From Gemmatimonadota bacterium (GTDB lineage: Bacteria > Gemmatimonadota > Gemmatimonadetes > Gemmatimonadales > Gemmatimonadaceae): DNA of 51,375 nt. Location: positions 1-51,375 of the forward strand of contig JAJPIS010000064.1 of NCBI GenBank assembly GCA_021324635.1. The letters run 5' to 3'. Both the position numbers and the translations under genes were made by a program. Position 1 is the stretch's first letter. Each line of letters begins with the position of its first letter. Positions 27,301-35,281 of this stretch are shown here, piece after piece. Below the pieces are notes generated by a model. The model was given only the letters and a program-made list of their open reading frames with translations. It was not told where the DNA came from and ran no database searches.

Positions 27301-27910
27301 AGCGGACCTGCGTCTGTACCTCGGCCAGCAGGTCGTCGAGTCGCGCCAGGTCGACGGACGTTTCCTCGAGCCGCCGCTCGGTCGTGCGCCGCCGGTCCCG
27401 ATAGAGCCCCACCCCTGCCGCCTCCTCGAACAGCTCCCGGCGATCGTCCGGCCGGTCGGAGAGCAGCGCGTCGATCATGCGACTCTCGATGACCACCCCG
27501 GCGTCCGCGCCAAGTCCCGTCCCCCGCATGAGATCGTGGATATCGCGCAGCCGGCACGGGGCCCGGTTGAGGAGGTAGTCGCTCTCGCCCGAGCGGCTGA
27601 GCCGCCGTGTGACGACGACCTCCCGATAGGCGATCGGCAGCATGCCATCGTCGTTGTCGAAGTGGAGCGAGACTTCCGCCATGCTCACCGGGCGCCGGGC
27701 GGAGGAGCCCTGGAAGATGACCTCGTCCATCTTGGCGCCGCGCAATGCGCGGGCGCGTTGCTCGCCGAGCACCCACCGCACCGCATCGGAGACATTGGAC
27801 TTGCCGCAGCCATTGGGGCCGACGATCGCGGTCACGCCGGGCTCGAAGACGAGGGTCGTCGAGTCGGCGAAGCTCTTGAAGCCGTGGAGCTCGAGTTTGG
27901 TGAGGCGCAT
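24347..27910 (-). CDS. smc: Chromosome segregation protein SMC
   Basis: A 1187-residue structural maintenance of chromosomes ATPase that organises DNA. Head motifs: Walker A GPNGCGKSN near residue 35, Walker B CLLDEVDAPLDD near the C-terminus. Two long Ala/Arg/Glu-rich coiled coils flank a central hinge around residues 510-640 (FGEGAILGPLSDFL). The ABC signature reads LSSGERAL rather than the usual LSGGERAL. ATG 27910 fits MRLTKLELHGFKSF, the canonical start. ScpA and ScpB are not in the window. It lies 22 bases after a SPOR-type gene on the same strand. Confidence 0.95.
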   Translation of the reverse strand: MRLTKLELHGFKSFADSTTLVFEPGVTAIVGPNGCGKSNVSDAVRWVLGEQRARALRGAKMDEVIFQGSSARRPVSMAEVSLHFDNDDGMLPIAYREVVVTRRLSRSGESDYLLNRAPCRLRDIHDLMRGTGLGADAGVVIESRMIDALLSDRPDDRRELFEEAAGVGLYRDRRRTTERRLEETSVDLARLDDLLAEVQTQVRSLARQRRRAERHGELTTRRFAVEITLALGELEAAREELGSLDATAADLGTRIPASEASAARAEGERDAAHRARAAAEARRTELARLVTAQQQQLAGLQQEISVAEERQRNGLARRQRAEDERRAGEAAGTRVLAEREAAAAERADAEAAVAAAEAELAAHAGREDAARAELAAVRQQVDEHDRAVRELRDAVAHLDIERAAAEREDAELHQRLVTLDTERVTLADREATARRAADRAADEVAAAATDATDAAARNSTVQAEAIAARDLAAEADRALARAQGALAELEGKVAALARLERERVGMAPAAARLLAERGRFGEGAILGPLSDFLTTGTADAAVVERYLGPIVHAVVVRDRDAAAAVREWHAAADPGPLCLLPLDTRSSATAVQTADGAIAGGAVVAGSLAERVTPVAAVSGWVQLLLGGVRDLGRGTAFEDGHGAIWLPGTPSGQGPLRRRAELAELRGDHRRASETCEAAAGAAAAARAALVAAQSRASAAAEAASLAEQRVRRAQEQRTEADRQLERARRELAQAEELRSRLTDRHSELATRLATLAAQRARTEGTLDDRVRSASAARAALERAERRQEEAREARTAAQVAVAQAQARAQVASDRARRLAEEYTAATDRLEALQTELRTLSSVDGELARQVAAWRVDLAARQAAAVDAEGRLGEAESAVTSADTQLVEAERALDAARHEGATLTSELHRVQLRRSDVAGRLQSVRERLEAEWRRPWDALIADVVPLEVDAELLRVEAAELQEQLAALGPVNALAIEEHDEEVKRLDFLTAQRADLAAGKASLQQAIREIDATARELFLATFGEVRENFRQIFMTLFGGGECDLRLENPDAPLECDIEIRASPRGKRTQRIHLLSSGERALVALSLLFGIFLTKPSPFCLLDEVDAPLDDQNIGRFVRMVNEFKVKTQFIIITHNPRTTTEAADAVYGVTMQEPGISSVVSVRLHERAPAGVVERADRVVEPAFQEA

Positions 27911-27932
27911 CGAGGGCTGAGTGAGGAAGCGG

Positions 27933-29327
27933 CTAGGGCATGCGGCCGACGCGAAACGCCAGCACGGGGACGATCCCCACTGTTTCCAGCGAGGCGGTGA
28001 GCGGCGCCGCCTGGCCCGCGGACTCGAAGGCCCCCGCGTACACCGTCGCCGTTCCCTCGTCGTCGAGGAGTGCGTAGGCCGGGATCCCACGCGCCCGGAG
28101 GGCGACCGTCGCCCGGTGGGCCGAGTCTCCCGTCAGCCGGCTCGCGAGTCGCAGCGCCAACGGGGTGCGTACCGGCGACGCCGTCGATCCGTCGATCCGC
28201 GTCCAGTCGCTGGCAAGACGATCGAGCGCCGTTGGTGTGCGCGCCGCGCCCACGTAGACCGCATAGCTCTGCGCCGTGACTCGGCCGCCGGGCGGTGCTG
28301 GCGCGGCGTCGGGAGCGGGCAGGGGCGTGATCGTCGCGGCTCCGAGGCGGACGGCATGGCGCCGCAGCACCTGGAGCGCATCGCGGAACGTCGGAAAGAT
28401 CCCGACACGAAGCGCGTAGGTCGCCGCGATTCCGGAATCCGCCGGGTCCGCGACCGCGGCCGCCGCGCTGTCCGTGACCGTCGCCGCGCCCCCGGCGAGC
28501 GCGACGGCCGAGGGCGCGAGGCGATCGGTTCCGCTGAGTCGTGCGGTCGACGTGACCGTGTCCGTCCGGGCGGCCGCGGTGTCGGCGGGGGCGGCCGCAC
28601 CCGCTTGCCCCTGGCGCGCCACCCACCAACTCAGCAGGCCTACAAGTACGACCGCGGCGGCGGCCGCGACGCCGATCGGGAGCCGGCGGCCCCGAGGCCG
28701 GGGCGCAACGCCGACGACGGCCGGTGCCGCGTCCTGGCGGCGCCGTCCGCCGAGGACCCGCCGGCGCTCCCCCTTCGGGCGCCGGGGCACGACGACCTCG
28801 CCGTCGACGAGCACCACCTCACGGGTTGCGGCCCTCGTGGTCTCCGCGTCGCGGGGCGAGGCCTCACGGCCGGACGCATCGCCCGCCCGGTCGCGATCGA
28901 CCGAGATGACGCGATCGACCCGGTCCGTCAGTGCATCGAGTGACCGGGTTCCGGCCAGGGCGGCGAAGACCACGACTCCGCCGCGCTCGCGAGTCCGTCC
29001 GATCAATCGGCTCCACCGCGGGCTCGGGAGCGTGCCGTCGTACTCCAACTGATCGGTCCCTGGGGGGATGATCGACACCAGCGGCCCGACGCTCGTGGGG
29101 CGCGAGACGGCGGCGAAGGAGATCCCGTACTCGAAGCAGTCGTAGACGCCGTGCGGATCATCGGTCAGTGCGACCGTGCGCAGCTTCGCGCCGTCGCCGA
29201 GCAGGTCCACGACGGTCACGGCGCGGTCGCGGGCGAGGTCGCGGGCGAGGTCCAGGGCGGCATCGGCCGTCGCATCGGGGTCGGTCCCGACGACGGCCAC
29301 GGCGGCGAGCGGCTCGATCTCCGGCAT
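27933..29327 (-). CDS. Degenerate MinD/CpsD-like domain, membrane helix and SPOR-like C-terminus
   Basis: A 464-residue protein with an unusual layout. Residues 5-145 follow the pattern of a CpsD/BcsQ-type P-loop ATPase (LARDLARDRAVTVVDLLGDG, then SIIPPGTDQLEYDG, then SPRWSRLIGRTRERGGVVV). However, the Walker A place reads GTDPDATADAA, with no GK[ST], so nucleotide hydrolysis is unlikely. A membrane helix at about 216-236 precedes a C-terminal part with two SPOR-like segments, the last ending VPVLAFRVGRMP. SPOR domains bind denuded septal peptidoglycan. Its ATG lies one base after the stop of the next SPOR gene; smc follows 22 bases later. Confidence 0.75.
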   Translation of the reverse strand: MPEIEPLAAVAVVGTDPDATADAALDLARDLARDRAVTVVDLLGDGAKLRTVALTDDPHGVYDCFEYGISFAAVSRPTSVGPLVSIIPPGTDQLEYDGTLPSPRWSRLIGRTRERGGVVVFAALAGTRSLDALTDRVDRVISVDRDRAGDASGREASPRDAETTRAATREVVLVDGEVVVPRRPKGERRRVLGGRRRQDAAPAVVGVAPRPRGRRLPIGVAAAAAVVLVGLLSWWVARQGQAGAAAPADTAAARTDTVTSTARLSGTDRLAPSAVALAGGAATVTDSAAAAVADPADSGIAATYALRVGIFPTFRDALQVLRRHAVRLGAATITPLPAPDAAPAPPGGRVTAQSYAVYVGAARTPTALDRLASDWTRIDGSTASPVRTPLALRLASRLTGDSAHRATVALRARGIPAYALLDDEGTATVYAGAFESAGQAAPLTASLETVGIVPVLAFRVGRMP

Positions 29328-29328
29328 G

Positions 29329-30900
29329 TTACGGTGCCCCCTCGTAGACCCACGGGTTGGGCTGCTTCGATGCCCGCCCGGCGGCATCCGCCGCATCACG
29401 GGTCGGGAACGGGCCGAGCACGACCAGATACACGGTCGTTCCGGCGCGCGACGTCGTTGCCACGCGGGCGTGCAAGCCGGAGACGGTGATCCTGCTGGCG
29501 CGAGCGCGCGCCGAGTCCATGTTGAGGAGCGCGGCAAACTGAACCGTGAACCCCGGCGAGCGTACGGGCGCACTCGCCCCGAGGCGTCCCTGGGCGCTGT
29601 CGACCGCGGCAGGCTGCGGTGGCGGGGTGGCAGTCGTGGGCGCCCGCTGCGCGACCGTGCTCTCGCGCTGGCTCCGCCGGATGGCGGCGAGGATCGAGTC
29701 GCCGGAGTCGACCGGTGCGCTCGGGAACGTCACCGGCTGGTCGAGGCCCGGGGCCCGCGGGCGGAAGCCGTCCCACCGAATCGGAATCCAGAAATCGCGC
29801 GCGCCCCCCGCGATCGTGCGGCGAGGCGCAAGCGTCCGGGGATCGACGAACACGACATCCTGGCCCTGCGCGAGCACGATCGATCCGTCGACCCCGACGA
29901 ACGGCAGATCGGCCGTCCAGGTCGTGCGCAGATGGCCGGTCACGCGGTCGGTGCCGACCGCGACGACCCATACGGAATCCGCCGCGTGCGCCGGCCGGAC
30001 GAGCAGGAATCGCCCGAGCGGATCCATCCGCAGCTCGGCCGCAGAGCCAGGCAAGGCCACCGTGCCACTCTCGCGATCGGTGTAGCGGTCAATGATGGTG
30101 AGCGCGTGCGCGGAATCCAGGGCGACGTACAGCCGATCGCCGCTGGGCGTCGGGGCGAGGGCATGCAGCCGGCGCTCGAAGCGCATCACCGGACCCGCCT
30201 TGAGGTCGCGGGTGCGGACCGGCTGGAGCACCGAGTCGGAGGCGAAGTAGGCCCGGTCACCGACTGCCGCGCGCACGAGGCGCTCCACGCGCGGGAGCAC
30301 CGTCGTATCGAGCAGGGCCGTTCCTGGGGGGTGGACGCGCCAGAGCGTGGTGGCGTCCCCCGCGTCGCCCACGATGATCACGCTGCCGTCGGGCTGCGGT
30401 GCCACGTCACGCGCCGCCATGGGCGGCCGAAGGGTCCAGGGGTGCACGTCGGTCGGTGTGAGGCGCGTCACCGCGCCGACCGGGGAGACACCGTAGACGG
30501 CGGCGCCGTCGGCCGAGTGGAGGGCCGTCAGCTTGACGGCTGGCGGTGCCGTCGTCGTCCCCGTTCGAAGCTCGATCCGGCGCGGTGCGCCCCGCACGTC
30601 GACGACGGCGACCGCTCCGGCGTCCTCATCAAAGGCAAGGACACGGGCCACGCCCGGAGCGCGCTCGGATGACGTCCAGACCGCGGAATCCAGCCGCCCG
30701 TAGTCGAACGCGCGGGCCCTCCCGCCGCCGCGCGGAATGCGCAGGATGAGCGCCTCCGGTCCGCTGACGACCGTTGGGGTCGCCGGCGCCGGCATGGCGG
30801 ATCCCCTGGATGGAGCCTGGGCGGGGTGAGCCGGGTTTCGATCCGAGCCGCCGCACGCCACGACCGCCAGCAGCGTCGCCGCACTCAGGGATATCCGCAC
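29329..30900 (-). CDS. Propeller-like lipoprotein with C-terminal SPOR domain
   Basis: A 523-residue exported protein. The N-terminus LSAATLLAVVACGGS gives a lipobox with Cys16, so it is probably a lipoprotein. The middle 350 residues contain repeating beta-strand text such as DRLYVALDSAHALTIIDRYT, consistent with a beta-propeller, and the C-terminal 75 residues form a SPOR domain (FTVQFAALLNMDSARARAS, then VYLVVLGPFPTRDAADA). A septum- or wall-associated role is inferred. GTG start at 30900; the 71 bases before it hold no clear promoter. Confidence 0.78.
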   Translation of the reverse strand: MRISLSAATLLAVVACGGSDRNPAHPAQAPSRGSAMPAPATPTVVSGPEALILRIPRGGGRARAFDYGRLDSAVWTSSERAPGVARVLAFDEDAGAVAVVDVRGAPRRIELRTGTTTAPPAVKLTALHSADGAAVYGVSPVGAVTRLTPTDVHPWTLRPPMAARDVAPQPDGSVIIVGDAGDATTLWRVHPPGTALLDTTVLPRVERLVRAAVGDRAYFASDSVLQPVRTRDLKAGPVMRFERRLHALAPTPSGDRLYVALDSAHALTIIDRYTDRESGTVALPGSAAELRMDPLGRFLLVRPAHAADSVWVVAVGTDRVTGHLRTTWTADLPFVGVDGSIVLAQGQDVVFVDPRTLAPRRTIAGGARDFWIPIRWDGFRPRAPGLDQPVTFPSAPVDSGDSILAAIRRSQRESTVAQRAPTTATPPPQPAAVDSAQGRLGASAPVRSPGFTVQFAALLNMDSARARASRITVSGLHARVATTSRAGTTVYLVVLGPFPTRDAADAAGRASKQPNPWVYEGAP

Positions 30901-30971
30901 CCGCTCAATGTATCACCGTGCGGCGCCGGCGCGGAACGGGAAACGTGGCCTCGTCCCTGAGCCGGCCGCGC

Positions 30972-33900
30972 TCAGAAGTCGGGTCCCACCGACCAGCGCC
31001 AGTAGCCATGATGGCCGGCGTCGATCGGGATCGCGTAGTCCCAGCGCAGGATCGCCAGGTTGTACAGGTTCACCCGGATCCCGGCGCCGTAGCTCGTCAG
31101 CGGATAGCGCTGGCCCGCGAGGTTGTAGTTCGCGGGGCGTGACCCGTAGAGCGTCTGGTCCTTGCTCCACGCGACTCCAGCGTCGCCGAAGATCACACCG
31201 TCGAGCGGCGGCAGGGACAGGGGAAGGAAGCGGAGATCGGCGCGACGGAGCACCGGAAATCGCAGCTCGGCGTTGGCGACGAGGACGCGGCTGCCGAGCG
31301 TCTGGACGAGGCTGCACGCCGTCGACTCGGCGTGCGTGAGGTCGCATCCCGTGTAGTAGCCCTCGGCGCGGTCGTACCCGCGGAGCAGGTAGGGCGAGGC
31401 GATGTACGCGGGAAGATACAGCTCGTCGCGCCCCGTCTTGACGTCGGCGAAGAACCGGGTCGCGAGCGTCAGGTAGTCGAAGAGCACGGGCACGTAGCGG
31501 CGGACGTCGGCCACGTATTCGGTCCAGCGCTTCGAGCCCACCGCCGGCTGGACCTCGAACCGGAAGCGATGCCCGGCAATCGGCCCGGTCGTCCCGAACA
31601 GCGCGTTGTCGCCGACGAGCGCGACGAACGGTTGCGCGAACAGCTCATCGCCGATCCCACGGATGCTGTCGAGGGAGAAGGTCGACGCGCCGCCGTGCAC
31701 GACATCGATCGGCCGACTGATGAAGTAGATCGACCGGTCGAGATTGGTGAACCGGCTCCCGAGCTCCCAGCGAAGGAATCGGTCGAGCGGATAGATCCCC
31801 ACCGCGAACGCCTGCCGGATCACATCGCGGGTCAACTGGAGGGTTTCGCTTCCCACGCCGGCGGTCGATACCAGGTATCGATCCGACGAGTAGTAGTAGT
31901 ACGGGACCTGGTACAGACCGGTGCTGTACTGGAGGCGGTGGCCGAGGTTCGTGTAATCGGCGAACAGCTCGGCGTCGCTGAATCGTCCATTGAGCTGGCC
32001 CGCGACCGCGAGGTGCTGGTCTCCCACCAGATCACTGAGTACCACCGTCGTCCCGCCGTACACTCCGCTGTAGTAGTTGTTGGCACCGTAGCCGATCGAT
32101 GGCTGTGCGATGTAGTCGGCGTGGAATCCCGCGCGGTACGGATGGTCGGTGATGGCCGCCGAATCGGGCAGCGCGACGCTCGTGCTGTCCAGGAGGGCGG
32201 CCACAGTAGGCGGGGCGGCACTGCCGGTCACCGCCTCGTCCCCCAGCGAGTCCGATGAGCGGATCGCGCCGCTCGGTGACCGGTAGAACGAGCGGCCGCC
32301 GTCCGACGCGCCCGAGTCGGACCCGCGGTGCGCGAGTGTCCTCCAGCGGTCGGCTGTCCCCGCTGACGGCGAGCCGGTGCCGCTGCCGCCCGCCGATGGC
32401 AGCGGCGGCTGGATGCCGGCCGCCAGTGTCTCCTCTCCGGTCGCCGCCGCCCCCTCGACCGTCGCGATCAGATCGTGCATCGGCGTCCGGTGGAGGGCGC
32501 GCGGGTGGTCGACACCCCAGACCAGATATCGGTCGTTCTCGTAGTACGTGAACGCCAGCCGGTCGGCGGCGCGGGCCCAGGTGATCGCTGGGCTGTATTC
32601 CGTGAACGCCGAGACCGCGCCCACGACGTTGGTCAGTCGAGACTGCGACTGCGTGACGAGGTCGTACAGATACACATTGGCGGTGCCGGTCCGGTCCGAG
32701 ATGTAGGCGATCGCGTCGCCGTCCGGTGACCACATGGGATTGAGATTCAGTCCCTCCTGGTCGGGGAGCACCGTGATCTGCCCGGTGGCCAGGTCGTAGA
32801 GACAGATCCGCCACTTGGGGAGCCGCAGTGCCTGCAAGCTCGCGCCATCGCCCCGGTCGCTGGCGAACGCGATCGTCCGCCCGTCGGGCGACCATTGGGG
32901 CTGGAGGTCGCCATGCCGATCGTCGGTCAGGCGCCGCACGCGCCCGCTCGCGACCTCCACGGTGTACAGATCGGTGATGCCCCCCGTCATCCCCGAGAAG
33001 ACCAGGGTCCGTCCGTCGGGCGCGAACGCCGGGCTCGAGACGTCCACCGGGATCCGGAACCGCCTCACGACGCGATCGCGTCGGAGGTCGAACAGGTAGA
33101 GAACGTCGTGTCCGCCGGTCAGGGCCGTGAACGCGAGGTAGCGCCCGTCCGGTGAGAACGCGTTCTGCGAGTAGAGGAGGTTGAGCTCCGCGTAGTTGGG
33201 ATCGGTCGTGCTGCGCACCAGCCGCTCGATCCGCTTCCCGGTGCGCGCATCGCCGAGCCAGAGGTCGGGGAACACCTCGCCGCGCACGAAGCTGCCAGTC
33301 GCGATGAACGCGATGTACCGACCGTCGCTCGACAGGGCCGGGGCGATGAAGATCGACCCGCCGGTCCGGCGGGGCGTGAGGATCGGCCGGGCGAAGGTCC
33401 GCGCGCGCTCCAGGTCCGGCACGGCGGGGAGATAGCGGGCCTCGGTCGCTCGACGCCAGTCGTCGCTCAGGTCGGCGAGCGACATGCCGAGCACGGTGTG
33501 GAACGCCCGCTCGACTCCGACGGCGGGCACTTCGGCCATGATCTCGCCAATCGCCTCATCGCCCCAGCGCTCGCCGACGTAGGCCCACAGCGCCTCACCG
33601 TACCGGTAGGGGAAAAAGCGTCCGGGATCGCGCGTCATCTGCTCGATGGTCGGCATATGCCCATTGAGCACTGCATCGCGCATCACCGACGCCGTCAGCG
33701 CGTGCCGCGGACCGAGCGACAGGTATTCGGCCATCCCCTCCATGAACCAGAGGGGCGGGTCGACCTGGGCCAGGACCTGAAGGCCGCCGCCCGCACGTCC
33801 CCGGCCGAAGATGTCGTACTGGAACTCGTGCGTCATCTCGTGCGCGAGCACGTGCTCGAAGGACCGGTAGTCGCCGGTCAGCGGGAGGATGATCCGGTCA

Positions 33901-34268
33901 CGCTCGGCCTCGGTCACCCCGCCCACGCCCTCACCGAGATCCCCGGTGACGTTGTTCTGCCCGAAGTCGGCGCGCGAGGCGAAGAGGAGGATCGGCTTCT
34001 TCTCGCGGAATTGGTGATCCAGCAGCCGCGAGAGCCGTCCGTAGTCGCGCTCGGCCATTCGTGCCGCGTCCCACGCCGCGGCCCGCTCGGCCGGATAGTA
34101 GTGGAGGCGAAAGTGCTCGGTCTCGAGCACGCGCCACTGAAAGTGCCGGTACTCGACCTGGTTCTGCCCGAAGTAGTCCTGGGCCAGGAGCCGGTCTGGA
34201 GCGAGCAGGCCGGTCCATGCCGCAGCGCAGACGAGACTGGTCCCGATCGCCGCCCGCCCGAACCCCAT
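30972..34268 (-). CDS. Metallopeptidase-like, TolB-type propeller and outer-membrane barrel fusion
   Basis: A 1098-residue exported protein with three parts. After a signal peptide ending LLAQ (about residue 30), an M1/M61-like gluzincin-type domain holds HEMTH (His143, Glu144, His147) and WFMEGMAEY with Glu177 or Glu181 as third ligand. Residues about 320-600 carry repeated SPDGRYLAF, SPDGRTIAF and SPDGDAIAYISD motifs of a WD40/TolB-like propeller. From about 730 on, aromatic-rich alternating strands to a C-terminal Phe (SVGPDF) match a bacterial surface antigen (Omp85-type) barrel. The start is ATG 34268 with GGGAGG upstream. Probably an outer-membrane protein; substrate unknown. Confidence 0.82.
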   Translation of the reverse strand: MGFGRAAIGTSLVCAAAWTGLLAPDRLLAQDYFGQNQVEYRHFQWRVLETEHFRLHYYPAERAAAWDAARMAERDYGRLSRLLDHQFREKKPILLFASRADFGQNNVTGDLGEGVGGVTEAERDRIILPLTGDYRSFEHVLAHEMTHEFQYDIFGRGRAGGGLQVLAQVDPPLWFMEGMAEYLSLGPRHALTASVMRDAVLNGHMPTIEQMTRDPGRFFPYRYGEALWAYVGERWGDEAIGEIMAEVPAVGVERAFHTVLGMSLADLSDDWRRATEARYLPAVPDLERARTFARPILTPRRTGGSIFIAPALSSDGRYIAFIATGSFVRGEVFPDLWLGDARTGKRIERLVRSTTDPNYAELNLLYSQNAFSPDGRYLAFTALTGGHDVLYLFDLRRDRVVRRFRIPVDVSSPAFAPDGRTLVFSGMTGGITDLYTVEVASGRVRRLTDDRHGDLQPQWSPDGRTIAFASDRGDGASLQALRLPKWRICLYDLATGQITVLPDQEGLNLNPMWSPDGDAIAYISDRTGTANVYLYDLVTQSQSRLTNVVGAVSAFTEYSPAITWARAADRLAFTYYENDRYLVWGVDHPRALHRTPMHDLIATVEGAAATGEETLAAGIQPPLPSAGGSGTGSPSAGTADRWRTLAHRGSDSGASDGGRSFYRSPSGAIRSSDSLGDEAVTGSAAPPTVAALLDSTSVALPDSAAITDHPYRAGFHADYIAQPSIGYGANNYYSGVYGGTTVVLSDLVGDQHLAVAGQLNGRFSDAELFADYTNLGHRLQYSTGLYQVPYYYYSSDRYLVSTAGVGSETLQLTRDVIRQAFAVGIYPLDRFLRWELGSRFTNLDRSIYFISRPIDVVHGGASTFSLDSIRGIGDELFAQPFVALVGDNALFGTTGPIAGHRFRFEVQPAVGSKRWTEYVADVRRYVPVLFDYLTLATRFFADVKTGRDELYLPAYIASPYLLRGYDRAEGYYTGCDLTHAESTACSLVQTLGSRVLVANAELRFPVLRRADLRFLPLSLPPLDGVIFGDAGVAWSKDQTLYGSRPANYNLAGQRYPLTSYGAGIRVNLYNLAILRWDYAIPIDAGHHGYWRWSVGPDF

Positions 34269-34349
34269 ACCCTGCCTCCCCGACCAGCGTCTCGGCCCCG
34301 GCCGAGCGGCACCCACGCGTCGGCCACCACCGGCCAGCGGCCCCGATCG

Positions 34350-34727
34350 CTACCCGACCGCGGCGGCCCCCACGGGAGTGACCTCGGCGTCACCCCACAG
34401 GCGCTCGAGCTGGTAGAACGAGCGCAGGGCGGGATGAAAGATGTGAACGACGAAATCGACGTAGTCGAGCAGCACCCACCGACCCTGGGCCAGTCCCTCG
34501 ATGTGGTACACGCTCATGCCTTCCTTCTTGAGCTCCGTCGTGACGTGCTCCGCCACACTCCGCACATGGGTGTCGGACGTGCCGCTCGCGATGACGAAGT
34601 AATCGGTCATATCGGTGAGCGGCTTCAGGTTGAGCATCAGCACGTCGTTCGCCTTACGGTCCACACACAGCGCCGCGGCGCGCTGGACGGCAGCGGCCAC
34701 ATCGAGTGTCGGGGCGGGTCGGGGCAT
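34350..34727 (-). CDS. rsfS: Ribosomal silencing factor RsfS
   Basis: A 125-residue member of the RsfS/Iojap family, which binds ribosomal protein uL14 and blocks subunit joining when nutrients are short. The core text is typical: ANDVLMLNLKPLTDMTDYFVIASG, YHIEGLAQGRWVLLDYVDFVVHIF and a tail with FYQLERLWGDAE. Start ATG 34727. It sits between the barrel protein and rplI in the same direction. Confidence 0.95.
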   Translation of the reverse strand: MPRPAPTLDVAAAVQRAAALCVDRKANDVLMLNLKPLTDMTDYFVIASGTSDTHVRSVAEHVTTELKKEGMSVYHIEGLAQGRWVLLDYVDFVVHIFHPALRSFYQLERLWGDAEVTPVGAAAVG

Positions 34728-34787
34728 CGGCTCCGGTCGAGGTCGGGCGTGGGGTCAGTACGAGATGCGCAAGAAGGGTTCCGCGCC

Positions 34788-35231
34788 TCAGCCCTTGATG
34801 ACCCAGACTTTGATCTCCGGCTTGACGTCCGCGTGCAAGCGGATCGGCACGCGGTAGACGCCGAGGGCCCGGATCGGCTCGTGCAGATCGACCTGGCGCT
34901 TCTCGATCTGGAACCCCTGTGCCTCGAGCTGGTGGGCGATGTCGGCGGCCGTGACCGATCCGAAGAGCTTGCCCTCGTCGCCGACGCGCGCCGAGAAGGT
35001 GAGGCTCACCTGCTCGACCGACGCCGCCAGCGTCTCGGCGGCCGACCGCCGGGATGCTTCGGCCGTCTCGAGCCGCAGCCGCTCCTGCTCGATGCGCTTC
35101 TTGTTCCCGGCCGTCGCGGCGTAGGCCAGGCCGCGCGGGAGGAGGTAGTTCCGTCCGTACCCCGGGGAGACCTTCACGATGTCACCGGGGTGACCGAGGT
35201 TGTCGACGGCGGCGCGCAGGATCACTTCCAT
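34788..35231 (-). CDS. rplI: 50S ribosomal protein bL9
   Basis: A 147-residue L9 protein: the N-terminal rRNA-binding domain begins MEVILRAAVDNLGHPGD and includes VSPGYGRNYLLPRGLA, then a connecting helix and a C-terminal domain with GKLFGSVTAADIA. GGAG lies upstream of ATG 35231. Last gene of the rpsF-rpsR-DUF2232-rplI run. Confidence 0.97.
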   Translation of the reverse strand: MEVILRAAVDNLGHPGDIVKVSPGYGRNYLLPRGLAYAATAGNKKRIEQERLRLETAEASRRSAAETLAASVEQVSLTFSARVGDEGKLFGSVTAADIAHQLEAQGFQIEKRQVDLHEPIRALGVYRVPIRLHADVKPEIKVWVIKG

Positions 35232-35281
35232 GGTGCGACTCCAATGTGAAGAATCAGGATGGTCAGGTCGACGAGGGCAAT

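Noticed and set aside
25631-28000. 789-residue plus-strand open frame opposite smc
   Set aside because: Antisense shadow of the Ala/Arg-rich coiled-coil codons.
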